Counted from the stretch's first letter, positions 13,890-22,203 are shown. The stretch is 41,561 nt of DNA from an uncultured Collinsella sp. (GCA_900544425.1 UQUX01000003.1:1-41561); one strand, 5' to 3'. The notes: generated by a model from the letters alone, not told the origin. Program-made: numbers and translations.

Positions 13890-16772
13890 ATGACGCTACT
13901 GTATTTCCTTACCCTGTTTCCGCTGGTACCGGCGCTGGGCATGCTGCTCGCGCGCGGTGACCGCGCCCGCGATGCGGTGGGACTCATAGGCTCCGGCATT
14001 ATCATGGCGGTGACAGTTGTAGTCGCCGTCATGTTTTTTTGCACGGGTCCGCAGAGCTTTGAGATTGCCCCCGGTACCTCGCATGCGCTCTCGATCATCA
14101 GCTCCGTCATCGACGTAATTCTGTGCGCCGTCATCCTGTACAACGCGCACAAATATAAGAGCGTGCTTACCACGGTGCTCGGCATAGTCCAGCTGGTGGG
14201 CTCGCTCGTCTTTGCGGCCATGACGCTGCCTGCGGCCGAAGCCGTCACGGCGACGCCGCTCTACCTAGACTACATGAGCGTGATCATGGTCCTCGCCGTC
14301 GGCATCGTCGGCAGCCTTATCTGTATCTACGCTTTGGGCTACATGAAGGACTTCCAGGCCCATGATGAGCACGAGGCCGCGCTGCGCGGGCAGACCGCGC
14401 CCGACCGTCGTCCGCAGTTCCTGGCGCTTATGTTCCTGTTCCTCTCGGCCATGTTCGTCATCGTGACGAGCGACAACCTTGAGTGGCTGTTCTGCGGCTG
14501 GGAAATCACCACCGTGTGCTCGTTCCTTATGATTGGCTATACGCGCACGCCCGAGGCCATCAAGAACGCCTTTAACCAGATCATCCTCAACATGCTGGGC
14601 GGCATCGCGTTTTTGGCCGGACTCATGTACCTGCACGTTAACGGCATGCCGCTGACCATCTCGGGCATGATTGAGCTTTCCGGCGCCGGAACCGCGCAGT
14701 CCGCGCTGCTGGTGATGCCGGTCATCCTGTTGTCGCTCGCCGCGCTCACCAAGGCCGCACAGATGCCGTTCCACACTTGGCTGTTGGGTGCCATGGTTGC
14801 CCCCACGCCCACGAGCGCCCTGCTGCACTCGTCAACCATGGTCAAAGCCGGCGTGTTCCTGATGGTCAAGCTGAGCCCGCTCTATGCCATCTATCCCGTG
14901 ACCGGCTTTATGGTCACGAGCGTGGGCGCCATCACGTTTTTGCTCGCTGCCCTTATGGCCATCTCGCAGAGCAATGCCAAGCGCGTGCTCGCGTACTCCA
15001 CCATTTCCAACTTGGGCCTCATCAGTGCTTGCTTGGGTGTCGGCGCGCCCGAGGCCGTATGGGCGGCCATCTTCCTGATTCTGTTTCACACGGTGGCAAA
15101 GTCGCTGCTGTTCCTGTGCGTGGGCACGGCCGAGCATCATATCGGCAGCCGCAATATCGAGGACATGGACGGTATGTTCAGCCGCATGCCGCACCTGACG
15201 CGCCTGATGATGCTGGGCATCATGGGCATGTTTGTGGCGCCGTTTGGCATGCTCGTGTCCAAGTGGGGCGCTCTGGTGGCGTTCGCGCAGACCGGCAACG
15301 TGCTCATGATCATGGTACTTGCCTTTGGCTCGGCCGCGACCTTCTTCTTCTGGGGCAAGTGGCTTGCCAAGCTTTCGGGCGTCGACCCCACGGCTCAAAA
15401 CGTTGAGGTCAATGTCCATAAGACCGAATGGATGGCCCTCAACACCATCGCCGCGCTGCTGATTCTGTGCTGCGTGGCGTTCCCGGTTATCTCGAGCGGT
15501 CTGGTGTCGCCTTACTTGGCCATGGTGTTTGGCCGCGTGCCGTACGTTATTGGCAAGGACGCCATGTACCTGATGGTGGTTATCGTGGCGTTTATCGCCG
15601 TGGTGCTGCTGACTTCATTCCGCGTGAGCAACAAACCGCACGTCAACGTGTACCTTTCGGGCGTGGGGACCGACAAATATCGCCATTTCCGCGGCTCGAT
15701 GGGACACGAGGTGAAGGCCGAAAAGCGCAATTGGTACTCGGAGGACGCCCTTGGCGAGAAGCGTATTGGCCCCGCGGGTAGCGTCGTGTGCTGCAGCATT
15801 ATCTTGTTTGCGCTGCTGTGTTGCGCGTGGATTGGGCCCGAGCGACTTGCCATGAGTGCGCCCTCGGTGCTGCGCGGCAAGTATTTTGAAGGTTCGGGCG
15901 TCGTGGGCATTTTTATTGGCACCGTGGCATTTGCCTTACTGGCGCCGCTTGTGGGCGGCCTGATCGACGGCGTTGACCGCAAACTTTCGGCCCGCATGCA
16001 GGGCCGCGTGGGCCCGCGCCTGCTCCAGCCTTTCTACGATGTGGCCAAGCTGCTGCGCAAGGCCCCCGCCAGCGTAAACACCATGGACGATACCTACATG
16101 GCGTGCGCGCTCATCTTTACCGTGGTGGGCGGCGGCATCTTTGTGTCGGGTTCCAACACGCTGTTGTGCGCTTTTATGGTGACCCTCGCTGCGATCTTTG
16201 TGGTGTTGGCGTCCGCCTCGACGCAAAGCCCGTTTGCCCAGGTCGGCGCCGACCGTGAGCTGCTGCAGGTCATGAGTTACGAGCCCGCCGTTTTGCTGAT
16301 GAGCGTGGGCCTGTACCTTGCCACCGACAGCTTCGATTCCATCGCCGTGACGGGGCAGTCGGCCCCCATCATCGTGTACAGCGCGCCCATTTTCCTCGCG
16401 CTGCTCGCGGTGCTCACCATCAAGCTGCGCAAGTCGCCGTTTGACCTTTCGTACTCGCATCACGCGCATCAGGAGATCGTCCAGGGCGTCGCCACCGAGA
16501 TGAGCGGCGGCACGCTGGCCAAGATGACCCTTATGCACTGGTGCGAGACCGTGCTGTTTTTGATGTGGGTGGGCATGTTCTTTGTTTGGGACAACCCGGT
16601 GAGCTGGGTCGTAGCCCTGGTCGTGATGGCTGCGACGTATTTTGTCGAGGTGCTGATCGACAACACCTTCGCACGCAGCACCTGGCGCAGCTGCTTTAGG
16701 CTCGGATGGGGCGTGGCGCTGGTGTTTGGCCTGCTCAACCTTATGCCCATCCTCGTCGACGTTTTTATTTAG
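13890..16772 (+). CDS. echAB: Ech-type hydrogenase membrane subunit, natural fusion of EchA (NuoL-like) and EchB (NuoH-like)
   Basis: This 960-residue, very hydrophobic protein is two complex-I-related subunits in one chain. Residues 1 to about 600 are an antiporter-like (NuoL/HycC/EchA) subunit: WLFCGWEITTVCSFLMIGY, LTKAAQMPFHTWLLGAMVAP, the LLHSSTMVKAGVFL block and FHTVAKSLLFL, with the Lys/His residues expected for proton or Na+ transfer. A soluble stretch of about 50 residues follows, then from about 668 a NuoH/HycD/EchB subunit with RMQGRVGPRLLQPFYD (RxGP motif), DREL and ELAY-like SYSHHAHQEIV. EchA and EchB are separate in Methanosarcina. GGGGGAG lies seven bases before ATG 13890. The next gene's Shine-Dalgarno overlaps this stop. 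Confidence 0.93.
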   Translation: MTLLYFLTLFPLVPALGMLLARGDRARDAVGLIGSGIIMAVTVVVAVMFFCTGPQSFEIAPGTSHALSIISSVIDVILCAVILYNAHKYKSVLTTVLGIVQLVGSLVFAAMTLPAAEAVTATPLYLDYMSVIMVLAVGIVGSLICIYALGYMKDFQAHDEHEAALRGQTAPDRRPQFLALMFLFLSAMFVIVTSDNLEWLFCGWEITTVCSFLMIGYTRTPEAIKNAFNQIILNMLGGIAFLAGLMYLHVNGMPLTISGMIELSGAGTAQSALLVMPVILLSLAALTKAAQMPFHTWLLGAMVAPTPTSALLHSSTMVKAGVFLMVKLSPLYAIYPVTGFMVTSVGAITFLLAALMAISQSNAKRVLAYSTISNLGLISACLGVGAPEAVWAAIFLILFHTVAKSLLFLCVGTAEHHIGSRNIEDMDGMFSRMPHLTRLMMLGIMGMFVAPFGMLVSKWGALVAFAQTGNVLMIMVLAFGSAATFFFWGKWLAKLSGVDPTAQNVEVNVHKTEWMALNTIAALLILCCVAFPVISSGLVSPYLAMVFGRVPYVIGKDAMYLMVVIVAFIAVVLLTSFRVSNKPHVNVYLSGVGTDKYRHFRGSMGHEVKAEKRNWYSEDALGEKRIGPAGSVVCCSIILFALLCCAWIGPERLAMSAPSVLRGKYFEGSGVVGIFIGTVAFALLAPLVGGLIDGVDRKLSARMQGRVGPRLLQPFYDVAKLLRKAPASVNTMDDTYMACALIFTVVGGGIFVSGSNTLLCAFMVTLAAIFVVLASASTQSPFAQVGADRELLQVMSYEPAVLLMSVGLYLATDSFDSIAVTGQSAPIIVYSAPIFLALLAVLTIKLRKSPFDLSYSHHAHQEIVQGVATEMSGGTLAKMTLMHWCETVLFLMWVGMFFVWDNPVSWVVALVVMAATYFVEVLIDNTFARSTWRSCFRLGWGVALVFGLLNLMPILVDVFI

Positions 16773-16784
16773 GAGGCGGCATCC

Positions 16785-17369
16785 ATGGATCATAAAATGT
16801 CGCGCTCGCCGTGGGTTATTCATTACGACGGTTCGAGCTGCAACGGATGTGATATCGAGGTGCTGGCCTCGCTCACGCCGCTGTTCGATGCGGAGCGCTT
16901 TGGCGTGGTCAACACCGGCAACCCCAAGCATGCGGATATCTTTTTGGTGACGGGGTCGGTCAATGCCCAGAACCTGCCTGTCGTGCGCCAGATCTACAAC
17001 CAGATGCTCGAGCCCAAGTGTGTGGTGGCATGCGGTATCTGCGCGTGCTCGGGCGGCGTGTTTCGCGATGCCTATAACGTGATCGGCGGCGTGGACCGCG
17101 CGATTCCCGTGGATGTGTACGCGCCCGGGTGCGCCGTTCGCCCCGAGACGGTGATCGATGCCATCGTGGAGGCGTGCGGCATCCTGGATCAGAAGGAGGC
17201 CGTGATGCGTGCTGGCGGCGATCCGCTTACCGTGGGCGGCGCCGCTACCTGGGATGGTGGCGTTGAGCTGGGCGAGGGCGGGTTTGTGGCTGCGTCTGAG
17301 GCCGGCGACGCGCCTGCCGCTGGCGACGCACCTGCTGAGACGCCCGCCGCTGCAAAGGAGGCCGAGTAA
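16785..17369 (+). CDS. echC: Ech hydrogenase small subunit (EchC / NuoB-like)
   Basis: This electron-transfer subunit holds the proximal 4Fe-4S cluster next to the NiFe site. Likely ligands are visible: C19 and C22 in SSCNGCDIE, C86 in GICACSGG and C116 in YAPGCAVRPE; C83 and C88 are additional cysteines. After residue about 150 comes a Gly/Ala/Glu/Pro-rich tail (EAGDAPAAGDAPAETPAAA) absent from typical EchC/NuoB proteins, which are around 150 residues. AGGAGG precedes the ATG. Its TAA shares a base with the ATG of echD. Confidence 0.95.
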   Translation: MDHKMSRSPWVIHYDGSSCNGCDIEVLASLTPLFDAERFGVVNTGNPKHADIFLVTGSVNAQNLPVVRQIYNQMLEPKCVVACGICACSGGVFRDAYNVIGGVDRAIPVDVYAPGCAVRPETVIDAIVEACGILDQKEAVMRAGGDPLTVGGAATWDGGVELGEGGFVAASEAGDAPAAGDAPAETPAAAKEAE

Positions 17370-18085
17370 TGCAAAAGGCTATCTATACCACCGTCGGGAT
17401 TGACGAGCTCCTGTCTCATGTCCAGGCGCTCAAGGGCGTCGGCGCGCGCTTTGTGCAAATGCACGCCGAGCGCAACGTCGACGACGGCTCGTATCGCCTG
17501 GTCTATACGTTCATCAACGTTCGTGCTGCCCAGGAGCAGATCGCCCAGGACGGCAACTATGTGATTGAGAACCTGGTAGTCGAGGGTATCGACCGGTACC
17601 AGGAGATTCCGTCCATCAGCTCGTATTACCCCGCGGTGTTCCCGTTTGAGAACGAAGCGCACGACCTGTTCGGGCTTGCCGTCACCGACATGCAGATCGA
17701 CTTTAAGGGCTTTTTCTACCATGTTTCGACTGCCGAGCCCATGAGCGTTATCACGCCCGAGGTGAAGGCCGCACGCGAGAAGGCCATGAAGGTCCGTGCC
17801 GCCGCCGAAGCCAAGGCGCGCAAGGCCGCTGTCGAAAAGGCCGCCGCTGCTGCGGCTGCTGCAGGGGAGGGCGCTGCGAGCGCCGGCGATGCCGCGGGCG
17901 CCGCTGCTCAGCCCGCTGCGGCTGCCGGCTCCGATGCTCAGCACGATGAGGCTGCTGCGAAGGCCGCGCTCAAGGCTGCCGAGATGGAGGCAAAGCTCGC
18001 TGCCATGGATCCCGAGAAAGCAGCCAAGGTCCGCGCGGCGCTTGCCGCCAAGGCCGCCCGCGACAAGCAGAAAAAGGAGGCGTAA
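17369..18085 (+). CDS. echD: Ech hydrogenase subunit EchD (NuoC-like) with Ala/Lys-rich tail
   Basis: Residues 1 to about 120 match the 30-kDa NuoC/HycE-N/EchD subunit, including the SYYPAVFPFENEAHDLFG block that contacts the large subunit. From about residue 130 to the end (238) the protein is almost only Ala, Lys, Glu and Arg (VKAAREKAMKVRAAAEAKAR and similar), predicted helical or coiled-coil, and not part of the family core. AAAGGAGG precedes the overlapping ATG. The tail might hold the peripheral arm together or arise by low-complexity expansion; nothing in the sequence decides this. Confidence 0.92.
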   Translation: MQKAIYTTVGIDELLSHVQALKGVGARFVQMHAERNVDDGSYRLVYTFINVRAAQEQIAQDGNYVIENLVVEGIDRYQEIPSISSYYPAVFPFENEAHDLFGLAVTDMQIDFKGFFYHVSTAEPMSVITPEVKAAREKAMKVRAAAEAKARKAAVEKAAAAAAAAGEGAASAGDAAGAAAQPAAAAGSDAQHDEAAAKAALKAAEMEAKLAAMDPEKAAKVRAALAAKAARDKQKKEA

Positions 18086-18090
18086 GGCCC

Positions 18091-19179
18091 ATGGCACATC
18101 GCTCCGTTATTCCGTTTGGCCCGCAGCACCCGGTACTGCCCGAGCCGCTTCATCTGGACCTGGTGATCGAGGACGACCGCGTCATCGAGGCAATTCCGCA
18201 GATCGGTTTTGTGCACCGCGGACTCGAGAAGCTCACCGAAAAGCGCGATATGCATCAGTTTGGCTACATTGCCGAGCGCATCTGCGGCATCTGCGCCGTG
18301 GGCCATAGCTGCGGCTATGCCAGCGCCTGCGAGGGCATGCTCGGCATCGAGGTGCCTGGTCGCGTGCAGTATATCCGCACCATTCTGCACGAGCTTTCGC
18401 GCATTCACTCGCATCTGCTGTGGCTGGGCCTGCTCGCCGATGCCTTTGGTTTCGAGGCACTGTTCTATCGTTCGTGGACCCTACGCGAGCAGATTCTTAA
18501 GATCTTTGAGAGCACCTGCGGCGGCCGCGTGATCCTTTCGATTAACGAGATCGGCGGCCTTAAACACGACATTGAGGACTCCGAACTGGCGGGCATTGTC
18601 CAGACGCTCGATGCCATGCGTCCTGACTACGAGGCCTTGGTGCATACGTTTTTGGACGACAATAGCTGCGGCGAGCGCCTGCACGGCGTGGGCGTGATCA
18701 GCAAGAAGGACGCGCTGGATCTGTCGATGGTCGGCCCGTTCGGTCGCGCCTCGGGCGTGGATTACGACGTGCGCATGTTTGGCGACGGCGCCTATGCTGA
18801 TCTGGCCGCGTTTGAGCCTATCGTTGCTAGCGATGGCGACTGCTATGCCCGCTGCCAGGTGCGTTGTGCCGAGGTCACGCAGGCCATGGATATTATCAAG
18901 GAGCTTGTGGGCAAGATTCCGCACGACGGTATCGGCGGGCGCACCAAGCTCACGCCGGCCGACGGTGCGCGCGGCGAGGTTGTGATTGAGCAGCCGCGCG
19001 GCGAGGCGTATTACTATGTGCGCGGCAGCGGCACCAAGAACCTGGACCGTTTTCGCGTGCGAACGCCGACGTCGCAAAACCTGGCGGGTCTGACGCATGC
19101 GCTGCAGGGCGTGCTCCTTGCCAACGTGCCCATGATTATCCTGACCATCGACCCCTGCATTAGCTGCACGGAAAGGTAG
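18091..19179 (+). CDS. echE: Ech hydrogenase large subunit (EchE), NiFe catalytic subunit
   Basis: This subunit carries the NiFe active site that reduces protons or oxidises H2. The four NiFe cysteines are present: C65 and C68 in RICGICAVGH and C356 and C359 in DPCISCTER, so it is a true hydrogenase rather than a NuoD homologue. The protein ends at R362, right after the second motif. There is no C-terminal extension, so the usual maturation endopeptidase cleavage would not be needed; CooH and Methanosarcina EchE are recalled to lack it as well. AAAAGGAGG lies upstream of the ATG. The hyp maturation genes are not in this window. Confidence 0.96.
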   Translation: MAHRSVIPFGPQHPVLPEPLHLDLVIEDDRVIEAIPQIGFVHRGLEKLTEKRDMHQFGYIAERICGICAVGHSCGYASACEGMLGIEVPGRVQYIRTILHELSRIHSHLLWLGLLADAFGFEALFYRSWTLREQILKIFESTCGGRVILSINEIGGLKHDIEDSELAGIVQTLDAMRPDYEALVHTFLDDNSCGERLHGVGVISKKDALDLSMVGPFGRASGVDYDVRMFGDGAYADLAAFEPIVASDGDCYARCQVRCAEVTQAMDIIKELVGKIPHDGIGGRTKLTPADGARGEVVIEQPRGEAYYYVRGSGTKNLDRFRVRTPTSQNLAGLTHALQGVLLANVPMIILTIDPCISCTER

Positions 19180-19186
19180 GCGCGGC

Positions 19187-19528
19187 ATGAGTTTACTGAC
19201 ATTTGCCAAGACGGCCTTGGGTTCTATGGTCAAGCAGCCGGTAACGGTGTGCTATCCGCAGGAGAAGCTCGCGGTACCCGAGCGCTTGCGCGGACATATC
19301 GTTAACGACATGGACGTGTGCATTTGCTGCGGCATGTGCGCGCGTCGCTGCCCGGCGGGCGCGCTCGCGGTCGATCGCAAGGGTGGAACGTGGTCGATCG
19401 ACCCGTATGCCTGCGTGGTGTGCGGTGAGTGCATCGAGAGCTGCCCCAAGCACTGCCTGACTATGGACACCGCCCGCACCCCAGTCGCAGCGGACAAGAC
19501 TCCCACAGTAGAAACCAAGCCGGAGTAA
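19187..19528 (+). CDS. echF: Ech hydrogenase ferredoxin-like subunit (EchF), 2x 4Fe-4S
   Basis: Residues about 44-90 contain two classical clusters, CICCGMCARRCPAGAL and CVVCGECIESCPKHCL. This is the peripheral subunit that exchanges electrons with soluble ferredoxin and hands them to EchC. It is the last gene of the operon; a strong hairpin follows 21 bases after the stop. The overall order, AB-C-D-E-F, matches the canonical ech operon with A and B fused. Confidence 0.95.
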   Translation: MSLLTFAKTALGSMVKQPVTVCYPQEKLAVPERLRGHIVNDMDVCICCGMCARRCPAGALAVDRKGGTWSIDPYACVVCGECIESCPKHCLTMDTARTPVAADKTPTVETKPE

Positions 19529-19549
19529 CGCTGGGATAGAACTGGAATA

Positions 19550-19583
19550 GGGGCCGGTGGGGCAATTTTGCCCCACCGGCCCC
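19550..19583. terminator. Perfect 16-bp hairpin ending the hydrogenase operon
   Basis: GGGGCCGGTGGGGCAA is followed after two T by its exact reverse complement. There is no T-run, so this may act as a strong structural or Rho-assisted stop, or protect the mRNA 3' end. Confidence 0.7.
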
Positions 19584-19614
19584 GCGCTTAAACGCGCGGT
19601 TGTGCCGTCGCGAA

Positions 19615-19768
19615 CAAAACTATGCCGGATTACTACGATAAATCGCCCACCTCCAACCACACCGCATTTGGCAAAATCAAAACCGCAGGTAGACGGCTTG
19701 TAGTTTTGCGAAAAAATCACGCGTGGTCGGGAATCTCGTTTTTATCGTAGTAAACCGGCATAGTTTTG
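19615..19768. repeat. Large palindromic element, copy 1 (154 bp)
   Basis: The 28-base ends begin CAAAACTATGCCGGATTACT and are 27/28 complementary to the other end. The interior carries the shared core CGCAGGTAGACGG. No coding sequence is visible. The 799 bases between echF and the response regulator hold this and two related elements. Confidence 0.85.
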
Positions 19769-19806
19769 AAATGACACCATATTCGTAACATCACTTGATC
19801 TCCCGT

Positions 19807-19840
19807 GGACAGAGGGAAACGGATCATTTTGGCCTCGCGA
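19807..19840 (+). repeat. GGACAGAGG...GATCATTTTGG dispersed repeat, copy 2
   Basis: Reads GGACAGAGGGAAACGGATCA, then TTTTGGCCTCGCGAGG. A close copy stands at 20046 and a reversed one at 4850-4818. It lies about 55 bases before the second palindromic element. Confidence 0.6.
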
Positions 19841-19861
19841 GGACATCCGTGTGGCCCGTTC

Positions 19862-20021
19862 GCCATGAAATGGGCCTATCTACTACGTTTGGGCGGTGGC
19901 CCTCAACCACGGCAAAAAATGCGAAAAGAAAACCGCAGGTAGAACGCCTGCGGTTTTCTGGAAAACGGGGGTATGGTCAAGGGTATCGAGTCAAACGTAG
20001 TAGATGGGCAGGTTTCGTGGC
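19862..20021. repeat. Large palindromic element, copy 2 (about 160 bp)
   Basis: The 30-base ends match at 25 positions, with ATCTACTACGTTTG (19878-19891) perfectly complementary to CAAACGTAGTAGAT (19992-20005). The interior again has CCGCAGGTAGA, followed by a small hairpin CGCAGG...CCTGCG. The arm sequence differs from copies 1 and 3, yet pairing is kept. Confidence 0.75.
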
Positions 20022-20045
20022 GAGCGGTTCCGGGTGATTCCTTGG

Positions 20046-20080
20046 GGACGGAGGAAAACGGATCATTTTGGTCCCGCGAG
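20046..20080 (+). repeat. GGACAGAGG...GATCATTTTGG dispersed repeat, copy 3
   Basis: Reads GGACGGAGGAAAACGGATCA, then TTTTGGTCCCGCGAGG, 239 bases downstream of copy 2 and 68 bases before the third palindromic element. The phasing with the palindromes suggests a composite unit. Confidence 0.6.
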
Positions 20081-20113
20081 GCTTGCGGAGGCGCTCGTGC
20101 AGAGCCGCTCGGA

Positions 20114-20267
20114 CAAAACTATGCCGGTTTACGGGGCTAAGTCACGCGCTCCCAACCATGCCGATATCCGTGAAAATAAAATCGCAGGTAGACGAGCCGT
20201 CATTTTGCAGAAAACGCGGGTATGGATGGGGGTCCTGAGTTTAGCCCCGTAAACCGGCATAGTTTTG
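20114..20267. repeat. Large palindromic element, copy 3 (154 bp)
   Basis: The 27-base ends, CAAAACTATGCCGGTTTACG and onward, are perfectly complementary to the other end, at the same total length as copy 1. The interior has TCGCAGGTAGACGAG. Homology with copy 1 extends a few bases outside (GCCG... before, GAAATG after). Confidence 0.85.
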
Positions 20268-20327
20268 AAATGGTATTAAATCGGTGGCAGCCATTTTGCT
20301 ATGCCGGGGCGGTCAGTCGTTGGGCAA

Positions 20328-20957
20328 CTACCCTCGCAGGTAGGCGATGGCGATCTGCGTGCGGTTGCGCAGGCCCATCTTTGCAAGGATCGAGCTGATG
20401 TGGTTGCGCACGGTGCCTTCGCCCATGTAGGCGGTGGCGGCGATCTCCTTGTTGTCGAGGCCGCGGGCGATGAGCTCGGCGACTTCGAACTCGCGGTCGG
20501 TTAGGCCGGCAAAGGCTGTGGGCCGGCGGGGCGCGTCGGCTTCGGTGCCCGCCCCATTAAAATCGATATCCTCGATCGCCTTGCCCTCGAGCACGCGTTT
20601 GCCATCCATGACCTGTGCCAACGCCGGCGGAATGGCGGCGACATCGGTCTTGATCAGGTAGCCGCGGGCGCCCAGTTTAAGCGCCGACACAATGTACTCG
20701 TCATCCGAGAATGTCGTCAGAAACACCACGCGCGCCGTGGGGTCGCGCTCAAGGATTTCGCGTGCCGCCGAAAGGCCGTCGCGTCCCGGCATCTGAATGT
20801 CGAGCAGCGCGATGTCGGGCGCGTGCTCGCTGTAGAGCGCGACCGCCTCGTCGCCATTGGCGCCGGTGCCCACCACTTCGATCTGCGGCTGGGCGCCCAG
20901 GATAATCTTGAGCGAATCGACCACTAAGCGGTCGTCGTCGACAACGATGAGCCTCAT
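20328..20957 (-). CDS. NarL/LuxR-family response regulator
   Basis: The receiver domain (1 to about 120) has the acidic pocket VVDDDR, phospho-acceptor D53 in LLDIQMPG, the Thr of FLTTFSDD and Lys in YLIKTD. The C-terminal LuxR-type helix-turn-helix (about 150-209) reads LTDREFEVAELIARGLDNKEIAA, then EGTVRNHISSILAKM. The gene starts inside the stop of the upstream kinase gene (ATGA overlap), so it is co-translated with its cognate sensor. Divergent orientation toward the ABC-2 exporter suggests that the exporter is the main target; this is inference. Confidence 0.95.
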   Translation of the reverse strand: MRLIVVDDDRLVVDSLKIILGAQPQIEVVGTGANGDEAVALYSEHAPDIALLDIQMPGRDGLSAAREILERDPTARVVFLTTFSDDEYIVSALKLGARGYLIKTDVAAIPPALAQVMDGKRVLEGKAIEDIDFNGAGTEADAPRRPTAFAGLTDREFEVAELIARGLDNKEIAATAYMGEGTVRNHISSILAKMGLRNRTQIAIAYLRG

Positions 20958-22099
20958 CGGTCCTCATCTCCTTGCTGTTTGGGAACGGTGGCAAACACGC
21001 GCCAGCCGCCGGCGCTGGCACGCGGGCCGGCGGTGAAGGTGCCGCCAAGCGCCTCGATGCGCTCGCGCATGGAGGCGAGCCCCATGCCCTCCGCAGCGCC
21101 GCGGCCGCTTGCTTGGACCCCGCCCGCGCCATCGTCGGTAACGATGAGCTGGTAAAACGACGGATGCTCCATGCATCGTACAGTGACGGTCTGGGCGCAT
21201 GCGTGGCGCATGGTATTGGAGAGCGCCTCGCGCAGGACCGCCGCAAAGCAGTTGGCGACGTTTGCGGGCGCATGCTCGGCCAAAAATTCAAGCTCAATCT
21301 GCGGGCCGCTGTCCGGACGCGCGCCTTCAACAATGCGTTCGAGCTGCACGGAAAGGTCGACGGCGTTGTCGTTGAGCGCGTGGACGCTGGTGCGCACAAG
21401 CTGGAGCGCCTCGTCAACCGTGCGTTTGACGTCGGCGAAATCGGCGGCGACGCCGGGCTCGTCGGCGTGAACCACGCGCAGGGCTTCGGCCTGCAGTGAG
21501 GCGCGCGTGAGCTGGTGCCCGACGTTATCGTGGATCTCGCGCGCGATGCGGGCGCGTTCGGCGAGCGTCGCGAGCTCGACTTCGTAGTCCTGGCGGTCGG
21601 CGAGGTCGCGGTTGCGTGCCTCGAGTGCCAGGGCGCGTTCTTGCAGCTCGTCGCGGGTACGGCGCATGCGCTGTTGCTCGCGCTCCAGCTGGGCGGTACG
21701 TAGCGATAGCAAGGTGGCAGCAACCGAAAGGATGGCGGTCAGCAGGAGCGTTCGGGTGGTGAGCGCGCCGCCGCGAAGGTCCGCGACAAGCGCAAAAGCA
21801 AAGACGGAGCCAATGCCCAGCGCGACCCAGGCGTGTTCGCGGCGCACGCGTCGCGCGATGTCATAGAGAGCGAGAGGTGCAAACGGCACAAACGGCGGCA
21901 CGAAGACAGCCGCGATGATGCAGACGTAGCTCGCTGCCTCGCTTGCGCGTCGGGTGCGTTTCCCCTGTGTGACCTCGGCCAGCGAGGTGGCAATAATGCC
22001 AAGGCAAAACGCCACAACCAGACGAGCGTCCACGGCAAGACCCATGGCGGCCGCAATACAGCACGCCAGCACGATCGATTTGTCGAAAAGCCTGTTCAT
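20954..22099 (-). CDS. Sensor histidine kinase, HisKA_3 type
   Basis: The protein is 381 residues. Four or so membrane segments fill residues about 8-135 with almost no extracytoplasmic loop, suggesting sensing within or at the membrane. A coiled-coil linker follows, then the dimerisation/phosphotransfer motif ERARIAREIHDNVGHQL with H190, and an HATPase_c domain (LREALSNTMRHA, DDGAGG, GMGLASMRERIEALGG). ATG 22099 is preferred; longer frames upstream have no family content. No Shine-Dalgarno precedes it. A TACAAT at 22111-22106 lies six bases from the ATG, so the mRNA may be leaderless. Confidence 0.93.
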   Translation of the reverse strand: MNRLFDKSIVLACCIAAAMGLAVDARLVVAFCLGIIATSLAEVTQGKRTRRASEAASYVCIIAAVFVPPFVPFAPLALYDIARRVRREHAWVALGIGSVFAFALVADLRGGALTTRTLLLTAILSVAATLLSLRTAQLEREQQRMRRTRDELQERALALEARNRDLADRQDYEVELATLAERARIAREIHDNVGHQLTRASLQAEALRVVHADEPGVAADFADVKRTVDEALQLVRTSVHALNDNAVDLSVQLERIVEGARPDSGPQIELEFLAEHAPANVANCFAAVLREALSNTMRHACAQTVTVRCMEHPSFYQLIVTDDGAGGVQASGRGAAEGMGLASMRERIEALGGTFTAGPRASAGGWRVFATVPKQQGDEDR

Positions 22100-22176
22100 A
22101 CGGGTATTGTACGCGAAGCTGCGCGTGGTGGAGGGGCCGCCTAGCGCAACCGTGACATTCCTCCCGCACGGTGGGG

Positions 22177-22203
22177 CGGTCGCGTCAGCGTGCCACGCGA
22201 CCG
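22177..22203. promoter_or_regulatory. Palindrome between the two-component system and the ABC exporter
   Basis: CGGTCGCG and CGCGACCG are perfectly complementary across 11 bases, with further partial pairing outside (GTGGGG / CCCCGCAC). The position in the 199-base divergent intergenic region makes it a candidate binding site for the response regulator or a structured leader. Confidence 0.45.
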
